Shown: positions 24,998-33,053 of the stretch, in pieces
Layout of the letters: each line of letters begins with the position of its first letter
How positions within the stretch are numbered: the first letter of the stretch is position 1
From: Akkermansiaceae bacterium
GTDB lineage: Bacteria; Verrucomicrobiota; Verrucomicrobiia; Verrucomicrobiales; Akkermansiaceae
Assembly: GCA_029866215.1 (NCBI GenBank)
Contig: JARWZU010000007.1
Location: forward strand, 1 to 33,674
DNA: 33,674 bases
Direction of reading: 5' to 3'
The notes under the pieces: generated by a model
What the model was told of the DNA's origin: nothing
Database searches by the model: none
What the model saw: the letters and a program-made list of their open reading frames with translations, nothing else
Made by a program: the position numbers and the translations under genes

Positions 24998-27427
24998 TCA
25001 AGCGGTCTTGCCATCGGCCTTCGGTTTTCGGAACTTGGGTTCCTTCACCGGCTCTAGTGGAATCATTTTTTCGATGTCTTCCAAAGGCACCCAGCCGCGG
25101 GTTTTGCTCGCAAAAGCAACATAGGCCCAGCGACCGGACTCACGAATGATCTCACAAAGCGAGCCCGGCGGCGCGTCGATCACCTCCGGCGAAGTGCGCG
25201 CGGCGTCCGTGTGCAAGGCCGCCCGATCTGCGACTACCACCGCTTGACGCGGGAGAGGTGCAAACTCGGCATCGTTCGGATAGCTGCTCCAACCGATGGC
25301 GCCTACCAAAACAAGCATGGGAGCAATCACCAACATGCAAACTGCCACAATGCGGAAGCGAGAACTGCGGCAAGTCGCAGGAAAAACCAACAGCGCAATC
25401 AGAACCGACCAAGCCCCGACCCAACAAGTGGCTTGCCACGCCGCCAGCGAGAATCCAGTGATGGCGTGTTGAAAATCAGAGCGATGAACCACGATCGATC
25501 CATGCTTGCGTTCAAGGAAACGGAGATTTTGGCGGGCTTCATGGTGGCTAGGATCTCGGAGCAGTGCCCGGCGATAGTAGAGCGAAGCTTGGCCTGGCGC
25601 ATTGAAACGGTAGCAGGCGTTGCCGATGTTGTAGAGAGCATCTGCGGAAAGTTGATCGTAGGCACCAGCATGAAACCAAAGCCCAACTGCATCCTCGTAC
25701 TTGGCCGCATCGTAAGCTTCAACCGCACGTTCAGAGAGATCCGCCGCATGCGCCAGATTCGTGAAGCCCAGCGCAAAAATGACGAGGCACCCGAGCGCCG
25801 CACGACGTAACAATTTCACAATCTCGTGGCGACGCTCCGTTGCAAGCACCACCATCGATGGGTCAGCACGAAAACAAACCGCATCTCGCTCGTCGAGAAC
25901 TGCTTTCACCTCGGGGCTTGCATCGTTTCCAAGTCGGAGCTCAATGAAGGCGCCAGCCGCTTTGAGAAATGCAACCCCATCCGCAGAGCTAGCATTTTCA
26001 AGTTCGCGCAGTTCACGCTCCCTTGCACTGCGCAGTGGATCTTTTCCTGACCTATATTTCGATCTAACCCAAAAAGCCTTAGCGATCAATCCGAGTGCGA
26101 TCAGCGCGCCCACGAGGTGGACTGACCAAATTCCACCGCCCGGATTCGCGGGCATGACGAGTGGACTGGAGCGGACGATACCAAGGATGTCCGTCATTTT
26201 TTCAATCGGAACTGGCTGGGGTTGAACCGCCACAGGAGGCGCAACGCTCACTGGCCCCGGTTGCATTTTTAATGCGATGGGCTCGGTAGTAACCGTCCGG
26301 TACGCTTGGTCCCTCGGATCAAAGAACACGAACCGGAAGGGCGGGATTTCCGCCTTCATCTCCAGGGGACGGATCGACTGATGGAATACCACCGCGCCAG
26401 AAATTTGTCGGCGTTCATCCCCACGCTGATCGTTCGTGGTACCATAGATCTTCCAGCCCGTTGCATCCTGAAGAGTCGGTGGGCGCAGCGTATCCAGATT
26501 TCCCCTACCGCTGACGACCAAGTCAACGGATACCGGATCACCCTCTTGGAGATCCGTAATCGCAGCTTGAGCCGTCACCTTGAAATTACCCACCGCATTA
26601 TCAAATCCATCGGGAGCTCCCTCAGGCAGAGGCACCGCCTCCATGGCCAACTTGGGGACCTGAAGGTACACTTCTGCGTTCACTTGTTGTGGAAACGGAT
26701 TCATGACCACTTCTCGGGTGGTCAACCGGATCTTCGCAGGGCCGATTCCAATGGCTCCTGTTCGAGTCGGGGTGATCGTGCTCGGATACGCCACCGACAC
26801 ATATCGACTTCCTAACAAATTGATTCGACTCCGCATGAATGACGGTTGAAAACGCCACGCGGTCACCCCATCGCGCTCAAAGTCTGGAATCCCCCAGTCC
26901 TCAACGACCAACTCTTCCGGAACAAAAACCTTGATGTCGGTAGGCACCGTTTCATTTTCAAAAGGCTTATCTTTCATGGCCTTGAAGAAACTTGCGTAGC
27001 GGATGGTTTTGCCACCGGCCTGCACCTCCGACCATTGAAGTTCGTCGGGATTAAAAACCTGAAAATCCAAAGTCTCAGTGAGAGACTTACTGCCATTGAC
27101 CGAAACCTCAATCGGGCCGATCGCGTAAGTGCCGATCTCATAGCTCGAAACGATGTATTCAAAAATGTATTCAAGTTTTCTGCCCGGAAGCATTCTTGCC
27201 TGTGGCCCTCTTCCCGATGGTTGGATCGTCACACGCTCGACCCTGCCGACCTCAGGAATATCATCCGGCTGGCTTCCCACGACCGAAACCTCAAGCAATG
27301 CCTGCTCGCCACGGGCCAAAAACGAACTCGAAAGTCGGCTCGTAATCTGACCGTAAGCAGCTGCCGTTAGAATAAAACAGACAACCAGTGCCTCGGAGGC
27401 TTTTATTAAAAATTTGCTAGTTTTCAT
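24998..27427 (-). CDS. BatD-BatE-type fusion (oxygen-tolerance/aerotolerance protein with TPR and SH3 domains)
   Basis: Envelope protein of 809 aa, starting at the ATG at 27427 just 4 bases after the previous stop, with AAGGA upstream; the frame opens 12 codons earlier. A signal peptide (about 1-27) is followed by BatD-type beta domains (about 30-400; GQITSRLSSSFLARGEQALLEV is a typical BatD opening) and a transmembrane helix at about 434-454. Near residues 542-563 sits RRAALGCLVIFALGFTNLAHAAD, which looks exactly like a second, now internal, signal peptide. It is followed by TPR repeats (568-640: AVEAYDAAKYEDAV, ALYNIGNACYRF), two more membrane helices (about 660-712) and an SH3-like domain (about 727-785). 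The second half matches BatE. Last gene of the moxR-bat operon; the biochemical role of Bat proteins is poorly known. Confidence 0.85.
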   Translation of the reverse strand: MKTSKFLIKASEALVVCFILTAAAYGQITSRLSSSFLARGEQALLEVSVVGSQPDDIPEVGRVERVTIQPSGRGPQARMLPGRKLEYIFEYIVSSYEIGTYAIGPIEVSVNGSKSLTETLDFQVFNPDELQWSEVQAGGKTIRYASFFKAMKDKPFENETVPTDIKVFVPEELVVEDWGIPDFERDGVTAWRFQPSFMRSRINLLGSRYVSVAYPSTITPTRTGAIGIGPAKIRLTTREVVMNPFPQQVNAEVYLQVPKLAMEAVPLPEGAPDGFDNAVGNFKVTAQAAITDLQEGDPVSVDLVVSGRGNLDTLRPPTLQDATGWKIYGTTNDQRGDERRQISGAVVFHQSIRPLEMKAEIPPFRFVFFDPRDQAYRTVTTEPIALKMQPGPVSVAPPVAVQPQPVPIEKMTDILGIVRSSPLVMPANPGGGIWSVHLVGALIALGLIAKAFWVRSKYRSGKDPLRSARERELRELENASSADGVAFLKAAGAFIELRLGNDASPEVKAVLDERDAVCFRADPSMVVLATERRHEIVKLLRRAALGCLVIFALGFTNLAHAADLSERAVEAYDAAKYEDAVGLWFHAGAYDQLSADALYNIGNACYRFNAPGQASLYYRRALLRDPSHHEARQNLRFLERKHGSIVVHRSDFQHAITGFSLAAWQATCWVGAWSVLIALLVFPATCRSSRFRIVAVCMLVIAPMLVLVGAIGWSSYPNDAEFAPLPRQAVVVADRAALHTDAARTSPEVIDAPPGSLCEIIRESGRWAYVAFASKTRGWVPLEDIEKMIPLEPVKEPKFRKPKADGKTA

Positions 27428-27431
27428 CGTG

Positions 27432-29387
27432 TTACCAATCCTTCTCGGGGTCTTTAAACTCACGCTGGCCTGGAGTAAGCGGGCCCTTTTCGAGATCCGA
27501 ATTTTCCTTTAGGATTCGCCGCGCACGTTGTTCGGGCGACTCGTTCGGATCACCATCTCCCTTGTCTTTTTTCTGATCTTTGTCCTTTTCCTTGTCCTTG
27601 CCTTTGCCTTCCCCCTCGTCTTCAGGGTCCTCGCCGTTCTCTTCATCCTTATCGCCCTTGTCGTCTTTCCCGGCGCCTTTCTTATCACTTTTATCGCCGT
27701 TCTTGCCTTCCTTCGGGTCGCCTTCTCCCTCTTGAGGTTGGCCCTTGCCGGGTTGGGGCTGTGGCATCGCTTGCTCCGCTTCCTCTTTCTCCTCCTTCAA
27801 CAGCTCTTCAAACCGCTTAAGATACTTCAATGCCAACTGGCGGTTTCCACCTGCCATCGGATCCGCAGGAGCGAGCTTGAGCACCGATTCGTAGTGCCTG
27901 ACCGCATCCACCCAGTTGGTGATCAGCGACTCGATTTTTGAATAGCCTGCCGAACCACCTTCATCCGAAACATCAGACTCACGGAGCTTGGCAATCGCCT
28001 CCTTGGCGATCGTGTCGAAACGATTGAGATCTGGAATGGCTGCGGGCGGCGCAGGGTAAGGCTCGCCAGACAAGCCCTTCCAGCCCAGTTGAAACAACGT
28101 ATTCGCCATGCCGAGGTGGCCACTCGCGAGAACCTGTAGATCCTCTGATGCCAGGGACTGGGTGAATGCCGTCCGAGCTGCTAGAAAATCCTCAGCCCGA
28201 TACGCTGCGCTTGCCTCTCCAAGCCGGTACCGTGCTTGGCGATCGGGCACCCGAGTGTCCCCAGCGAGTTGACGGTAAAGATCGCGAGCTTTCTCACTGT
28301 CTTTCGCCAGCAGTGCTGATTTGGCCTCAGAAGTCCCGCCAGCCTCGGCATCATGCATTGTTAGAAATCCTGCCGCGATCACCCCCCAGAGACGGATCCC
28401 TTTCCAGCGAGTCCCGGCAATGATCGATAGTGCAAGTAAGACAATCGAAGGCAGAACCAGCCATTGATAGAACTCGACAAAAATACTCCGCTCGCGCGCA
28501 TCCATCTGAAAAGCATCAAGGTCCTTGACCACCGATTTCACCAGTTCCGTAATGTCGAGGCCCGACCCCGCCACCGCGTAGCGCCCCTTGGTCTTTTCCG
28601 CCAACTCGCGCATCACTTCGCCCTGCAATCGACTGATCACCAACTGACCCGAACGATCTAACATCTGGCCGTTCGGTGCATTTGGATCAGGGACGCTACC
28701 ACCATTTTCGGTACCCACCCCGATTGCGATGATGTAGACACCCGATTGCTCAGCCTCTGCGATCATGGACTCAAGATCTCCCGCATGCTTTTCACCATCG
28801 CTGAGGATCACCAGCGCGTTGTTTTTCTGCCCGGTTTTTTTGAGAGTCTCAGTGGCCAAATGAATCGCTGCCGCGAGGTCCGAGCCCCCGAGGGGTGCCC
28901 AAGATTCATCGATCTGCTCGACCGTCTCACGGACCGCGCTATGGTCGACGGTGAGCGGGGCGTATGTGTGGGCGTCTCCCGCGAATCCAATGAAACCGAA
29001 TCGTTCGTTCGGCATCGCTTCTAGCAACTCATAAATGACGACCTTCGCTTGGGTGAGGCGATCGGGCTTCGCGTCGGCGACCCGCATGCTTTTAGAGATA
29101 TCGAGTGCGACCAGCACATTCCGCCCCAAGGTTTTATCCGTCTTAACCCCGGCATCACTTCGGGGACGTGCGAGTGCAAAAATCATCAAGCCACAAGCCG
29201 CGATGAGAAAGAGCAATGCCAACCACCTCGGCAGCGAACTCGAGCGCTTGATCAATGCCGCGCGCAGGCGCGGAGCGGCAAAAGCATTCCATGGGTTCTG
29301 GCTCGCGCGCGCCTTTACCACCGCCGCCACCCCCAGAACTGGGAGCAGGACAAGCAGGACAAGCAAACCTGGTTGGGCGAAATTCAT
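27432..29387 (-). CDS. BatB-BatC-type fusion: membrane VWA domain protein with TPR region and Lys/Asp/Glu-rich tail
   Basis: Membrane-anchored protein of 651 aa. Two N-terminal helices (5-24 and 54-73) precede a von Willebrand A domain with MIDAS motif DISKS at 96-100 and SDGEKH at 196-201, facing the periplasm by analogy with BatB. A third helix lies at about 306-325. It is followed by RLWGVIAAGFLTMHDAEAGG (332-351), which resembles a remnant signal peptide, and then TPR-like helices (355-530), as in BatC. The tail (530-615) is a low-complexity run of Lys, Asp, Glu and Gly (for example GKGKDKEKDKDQKKDKGDGD), ending in an ordered-looking RARRILKENSDLEKGPLTPG. The stop lies 4 bases before batDE; the start lies 4 bases after batA. 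Confidence 0.87.
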   Translation of the reverse strand: MNFAQPGLLVLLVLLPVLGVAAVVKARASQNPWNAFAAPRLRAALIKRSSSLPRWLALLFLIAACGLMIFALARPRSDAGVKTDKTLGRNVLVALDISKSMRVADAKPDRLTQAKVVIYELLEAMPNERFGFIGFAGDAHTYAPLTVDHSAVRETVEQIDESWAPLGGSDLAAAIHLATETLKKTGQKNNALVILSDGEKHAGDLESMIAEAEQSGVYIIAIGVGTENGGSVPDPNAPNGQMLDRSGQLVISRLQGEVMRELAEKTKGRYAVAGSGLDITELVKSVVKDLDAFQMDARERSIFVEFYQWLVLPSIVLLALSIIAGTRWKGIRLWGVIAAGFLTMHDAEAGGTSEAKSALLAKDSEKARDLYRQLAGDTRVPDRQARYRLGEASAAYRAEDFLAARTAFTQSLASEDLQVLASGHLGMANTLFQLGWKGLSGEPYPAPPAAIPDLNRFDTIAKEAIAKLRESDVSDEGGSAGYSKIESLITNWVDAVRHYESVLKLAPADPMAGGNRQLALKYLKRFEELLKEEKEEAEQAMPQPQPGKGQPQEGEGDPKEGKNGDKSDKKGAGKDDKGDKDEENGEDPEDEGEGKGKDKEKDKDQKKDKGDGDPNESPEQRARRILKENSDLEKGPLTPGQREFKDPEKDW

Positions 29388-29391
29388 CGAG

Positions 29392-30408
29392 TCAAATGGC
29401 GTGGGGAGATTTGAAAACTCTATAAATCAACGAGATGAATGCCGCGATCAAGGACAACCCAACGAACCACGGAAACAACTCCGTGTCGTCCACCACCACC
29501 AAGCTTTTCCCGGCGGATTTCTCAAGGTTGTCGATCGTGGTGAAAGTTTTCTTCAGTGTTTCAAGGTCCTGTGCCCAGTAATGTTCACCACCGGTTAGAG
29601 TCGCGATTTTCTGCAAGGTGGGTAAATCGAACTCCTGATAAGGATAGCGCATGATCGTCCTTTCCACGCGGCCCTCGGTCGTACCGATCGCCACCGTATA
29701 GATTTTAATCCCGAGTGTCTTCGCATACTCGGCCGCTTCAAGCGGTGAGATTTTTCCCGAGTTACTCGCTCCATCAGTGATCAGCACGATGACCTTGCTT
29801 TTTGCGTCGCGCGATTCTAACCGAACCGACGCTGCCGCCAAGGCAGATCCGATGGCGGTTCCTTGTTCCTTGATGGTTCCAAGGTCACGTTGATCATTGA
29901 GGCGCAAATCGGCGAGCGAGTTTCTCAGCCAGCGGTGATCCAACGTGATCGGACTGGCGTCCCGCGGCCGCCCCGCAAAGGCAACCAGACCCATCCGGTC
30001 TTCGGTTCTTCGGTTGATGAAGTCATCGACCACTTTCTTTGCCACATCAATGCGTTTCACTCTTTGTCCCTGTTCGATGAAGTCATCGATATCCATCGAG
30101 AGCGAGACGTCGAAGGCGATCATGATGTCGATGCCGCTGGCCGTTCGGCTTTGGTATTCGCTACGCCAAACAGGGCGTGCCATCGACAGGATCGCGAAAA
30201 ACAATGCGGCAAAGGCGAGGGGCAGCCCGAGGTTCCAAGCCACTTGATGAGCACGCCGACCAAGGCTGATGAGTACCGAGAGATTTGGAAAAACGACGGC
30301 AGACTGTGCTCCCCTCCCGCGGCGAAGCACCAGCAAGAACAATGCAGGCAAGAGCAGCAAAAGCCAACCCGGTTGAGCAAAGCGGAAATGTTCGAAAATC
30401 GCGCTCAT
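29392..30408 (-). CDS. batA: BatA-type membrane VWA-domain protein
   Basis: Protein of 338 aa with the standard BatA layout: two N-terminal membrane helices (about 14-28 and 60-78, after the typical FRFAQPGWLLLLLPAL), a von Willebrand A domain with a complete MIDAS start (DVSLS, Asp100-Ser104) and later LITDGASNSG, and one C-terminal helix (WFVGLSLIAAFISLIYRV). BatA and BatB are thought to form a membrane complex served by the MoxR ATPase. The start codon overlaps the stop of the preceding DUF4381-like gene (ATGA), so translation is probably coupled. BatA rather than BatB is assigned from gene order and the absence of a TPR part. Confidence 0.9.
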   Translation of the reverse strand: MSAIFEHFRFAQPGWLLLLLPALFLLVLRRGRGAQSAVVFPNLSVLISLGRRAHQVAWNLGLPLAFAALFFAILSMARPVWRSEYQSRTASGIDIMIAFDVSLSMDIDDFIEQGQRVKRIDVAKKVVDDFINRRTEDRMGLVAFAGRPRDASPITLDHRWLRNSLADLRLNDQRDLGTIKEQGTAIGSALAAASVRLESRDAKSKVIVLITDGASNSGKISPLEAAEYAKTLGIKIYTVAIGTTEGRVERTIMRYPYQEFDLPTLQKIATLTGGEHYWAQDLETLKKTFTTIDNLEKSAGKSLVVVDDTELFPWFVGLSLIAAFISLIYRVFKSPHAI

Positions 30409-30914
30409 CCTTGAAATCCGTGGTGAAGCGTTTCAAGCAGTTGGCGTGACTCAAGCACGATCGTTTCGCTCGAGATGTCCGCATTCATGGGCGAATATTT
30501 TAACGCAGCAAGTCGCGCAAATCCATCATGCGCACTGACTCGAGCCGCATCGGAGAATCCTTTCAGCGCATCATGCCGCGAGAGAGTTTCTTCGTGCGTC
30601 TCAAACAGCGCAGGATCTTTCGCCACGACAGAGAGGTACTTTCTCACGATCAAGGATGACATCACGGCAGCGTCTCGAGGATGACACGCTCCGATGTGGT
30701 CAAAAGATTCGATGGCCACCGCGTGAGCGGCAGCCCGTTGCGACTGAGGGTTGGTTTCTAACACTCTCCGCTTTTTTGTGAGAACAAAAACCACACAGGC
30801 CACGATGAAAAAAGCCACGGCAGCGATCACCCAAGGTGCCACCGGCGCATCAGGAATCAGCGCATCGGGTGAACGCGGCTCCAGCAATTCAAAATTTCCG
30901 GTTTGGTCGTTCAT
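30405..30914 (-). CDS. DUF4381-like single-pass membrane protein of the bat operon
   Basis: Protein of 169 aa from the ATG at 30914 (MNDQTGNFELLEPRSPDALI), placed 7 bp after the DUF58 gene stop; the longer frame to 30986 would overlap that gene. A short Pro-rich N-terminus is followed by one membrane helix (about 25-45, PWVIAAVAFFIVACVVFVLTKK) and a cytoplasmic helical domain. Position and layout match DUF4381 proteins, which normally sit between DUF58 and batA. Function is unknown; it may help assemble the membrane VWA complex. Residue matches to DUF4381 are weak, so the family call leans on synteny. Confidence 0.75.
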   Translation of the reverse strand: MNDQTGNFELLEPRSPDALIPDAPVAPWVIAAVAFFIVACVVFVLTKKRRVLETNPQSQRAAAHAVAIESFDHIGACHPRDAAVMSSLIVRKYLSVVAKDPALFETHEETLSRHDALKGFSDAARVSAHDGFARLAALKYSPMNADISSETIVLESRQLLETLHHGFQG

Positions 30915-30921
30915 CCTCACT

Positions 30922-31815
30922 TCATCCGGAACGTTTGCGGCTACGCTTCTTGAGCAGCCGGTGCAATGCGGCCAGCGTATCACCATGGCTCATGAGATCG
31001 GTGGAATCGATGCCGTGTTTTTTAAAAATGGCATCGCAGCCTTCGAGTTGCCGCGCCATCAGTCGTGCGTATCCCATGCGAACATTCGAGTTGCTCGTGT
31101 TCACCAGCGTTTCAAATCCCGTCTCAGGATCGATCATCACCACCGGGCCAGCCTTCGGCAGCTTGATTTCAAGCGGGTCCAACAAGCGCAGAGCGATGGT
31201 CTCGTGTTTGCATGCGAGCTTGCCAAGCGGTTTTTCTAATGGATCCGAGAAAAAGTCCGAGATCATAAAAACGAGCGACTTGCGCCGCAACGTTCTCACG
31301 AGAAAGTCGCAGGCCTCTGCCACCGAGGTTTTCGGCTTCTCCGGTTTTGCCACGAGGATCTCGCGGATCATGCGGAGCAGGTGGCGACTGCCTTTTTCAG
31401 GTGGGATAAAAAGCACCGCCTCACTTGCGAAGATGAGCAGCCCGACCTTGTCGCCATTGTGCAGCGCGCTGAAGCCCAGAACTGCTGCGGCTTCTGCTGC
31501 CACCTCACGCTTGCTCATCGACACACTCCCATAGTCTGCTGACCCAGAAACATCCACTGCTAGAATGACCGAAAGCTCGCGCTCTTCACGAAATTTCCTA
31601 ACAAATGGCTGGTTCATCCGAGCCGTGACATTCCAGTCGATGAACCGGACCTCATCGCCGTGCTGGTACTCGCGAAAGTCGTCAAAGTCCAAGCCCTGCC
31701 CTTGAAATGACGAACGATACTCACCCGAGAAAGACTCGCGCACCAAACGCCGGGCCTTCAGCTCCAGCTTGCGCACGCGCGCCATCATCTCGTCGATTTG
31801 TGCGTCCGTCAGCAT
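30922..31815 (-). CDS. DUF58 domain protein (VWA-like), MoxR partner
   Basis: Soluble protein of 297 aa. It contains the DUF58 signature in consecutive pieces: EYRSSFQGQGLDFDDFREY (32-50), HGDEVRFIDWNVTARMNQPF (52-71), KFREERELSVILAVDVSGS (74-92). The DVSGS motif is MIDAS-like, so the region after it folds like a VWA domain. Later motifs are GDKVGLLIFASEA and MISDFFSD. DUF58 proteins are almost always encoded next to MoxR ATPases and are thought to be their adaptors or substrates. Its start (MLTDAQIDEMMARVRKLELKARR) is the usual one, 43 bp after moxR. No membrane segment is visible. Confidence 0.92.
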   Translation of the reverse strand: MLTDAQIDEMMARVRKLELKARRLVRESFSGEYRSSFQGQGLDFDDFREYQHGDEVRFIDWNVTARMNQPFVRKFREERELSVILAVDVSGSADYGSVSMSKREVAAEAAAVLGFSALHNGDKVGLLIFASEAVLFIPPEKGSRHLLRMIREILVAKPEKPKTSVAEACDFLVRTLRRKSLVFMISDFFSDPLEKPLGKLACKHETIALRLLDPLEIKLPKAGPVVMIDPETGFETLVNTSNSNVRMGYARLMARQLEGCDAIFKKHGIDSTDLMSHGDTLAALHRLLKKRSRKRSG

Positions 31816-31858
31816 TCGGCATCCACTTTTCCGCTCGTCGTTGTGATTTCTAACACCC

Positions 31859-32842
31859 TCATGGCACGGCGACCTTGCTCATGATTCGCTCGATGACGGA
31901 GTCGGTCGTCATTTCTTCCGCCTCAGCCTCGTAGGTGAGCAGGATCCGGTGACGCAGAACATCGAGCGCCATGTCCTTCACATCCTGGGGCGTGACGAAC
32001 GCGCGACCTTGCATGAAGGCACGCGCACGAGCGGTGAGAGCGAGGTTGATGGTGCCGCGGGGTGAGGCTCCAGCGCGGATGAGGTTTTTCAATGAAGCAT
32101 CCACCGAGCTGGGGAAGCGCGTGGTGTGGATGATTTGCACGATGTACTTGCGGATGGCAGGGTCGATGTAGATCTCATTGACCAGCTCGCGAGATGCCGC
32201 GACTTGGTGCGGCGTTGCGACCGTTTTCGTTTCATACGGCGGGGTGGAAGTCGCCATCCGATCGAGGATTTCCAATTCCTCATCCTTGGTTGGGTAGCCG
32301 ACGTTTACTTTTAGAAGAAAGCGATCGAGTTGGGCCTCCGGGAGTTGGTAGGTTCCCTCTTGGTCGATCGGATTCTGAGTTGCCAGCACGAGAAACGGCT
32401 TTGGCAGCGGATAGGATCGATCGCCCAGGGTGACTTGACGCTCCTGCATCGCCTCCAGCAAGGCGGACTGCACCTTGGCTGGAGCGCGGTTAATCTCGTC
32501 TGCTAGGATTAGATTGTTAAAAATCGGACCCAGCTTCGGTTCAAATCGGGTTTCCTGCGGGTGGTAAACCATCGTTCCCACAAGATCCGCGGGGAGCAGA
32601 TCGGGAGTGAATTGGAAACGGGCAAACGTGGCATCAAGCGAGCCCGACAGCGCCTTCACTGCGAGCGTTTTCGCCAGTCCGGGCACCCCTTCGAGCAAGA
32701 TGTGGCCGTTGCAAAGCATACCGATCAGCAAGCGGTCCACCAGCCGATCTTGACCGACGAGGACCTGCGCCATTTCCTGCTTCACCGCCTGAATCCATCC
32801 GCTCGTCTCCGCGATCCGTTCTTGCAAGTTGTCTGTGGTCAT
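31859..32842 (-). CDS. moxR: MoxR-family AAA+ ATPase
   Basis: MoxR-type AAA+ chaperone ATPase of 327 aa, thought to remodel VWA-domain partners such as the DUF58 and Bat proteins encoded next. I start it at the ATG at 32842 (MTTDNLQERIAE); ATGs at 32866 and 32971 would add 8 or 43 residues that do not look like family sequence, and none has a clear ribosome site. Motifs are Walker A LEGVPGLAKT (50-59), Walker B LILADEINRAP (111-121), sensor 1 LATQNP (153-158), an EAQLDRFLLKV segment with the arginine finger (169-179), and the C-terminal GASPRGTINLALTARARAF typical of MoxR. First gene of a six-gene operon. Confidence 0.93.
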   Translation of the reverse strand: MTTDNLQERIAETSGWIQAVKQEMAQVLVGQDRLVDRLLIGMLCNGHILLEGVPGLAKTLAVKALSGSLDATFARFQFTPDLLPADLVGTMVYHPQETRFEPKLGPIFNNLILADEINRAPAKVQSALLEAMQERQVTLGDRSYPLPKPFLVLATQNPIDQEGTYQLPEAQLDRFLLKVNVGYPTKDEELEILDRMATSTPPYETKTVATPHQVAASRELVNEIYIDPAIRKYIVQIIHTTRFPSSVDASLKNLIRAGASPRGTINLALTARARAFMQGRAFVTPQDVKDMALDVLRHRILLTYEAEAEEMTTDSVIERIMSKVAVP

Positions 32843-32981
32843 TGATTTGTTGCCCGACTTTGGCATGCTCGCGCATCTTCGCAACCGACAAAGCTCGAAA
32901 GGCCGAGGAAATTGCGAAATTTGCACCTTCTCGCGGGTGCCACCTTGCTGATAGATCTCCGGTTGCGGCACCTTGGGAATG

Positions 32982-33014
32982 AAAAAGCCGCCCCGGTTTC
33001 CCGAGGCGGCTTTT
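32982..33014 (-). terminator. Rho-independent terminator after the pyruvate phosphate dikinase gene
   Basis: A strong GC-rich hairpin, AAAAGCCGCC pairing with GGCGGCTTTT around a CGG/CCG inner stem, followed on the minus strand by a T-run (AAAAA on the plus strand at 32982-32986). It starts 40 bp after the ppdK stop and lies upstream of moxR, so it should isolate the two transcription units. Confidence 0.85.
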
Positions 33015-33053
33015 CATGAGTGAGGCATCACGGTTTAGAACCGCGGCCTTGGA

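Noticed and set aside
27528-27941. Plus-strand 137-aa frame that looks like a multi-pass membrane protein (runs of Phe, Leu, Val).
   Set aside because: It is the antisense of the Lys/Asp/Glu-rich tail of the BatB-BatC fusion; AAG/GAC/GAG codons read backwards give CTT/GTC/CTC, hence false hydrophobicity.
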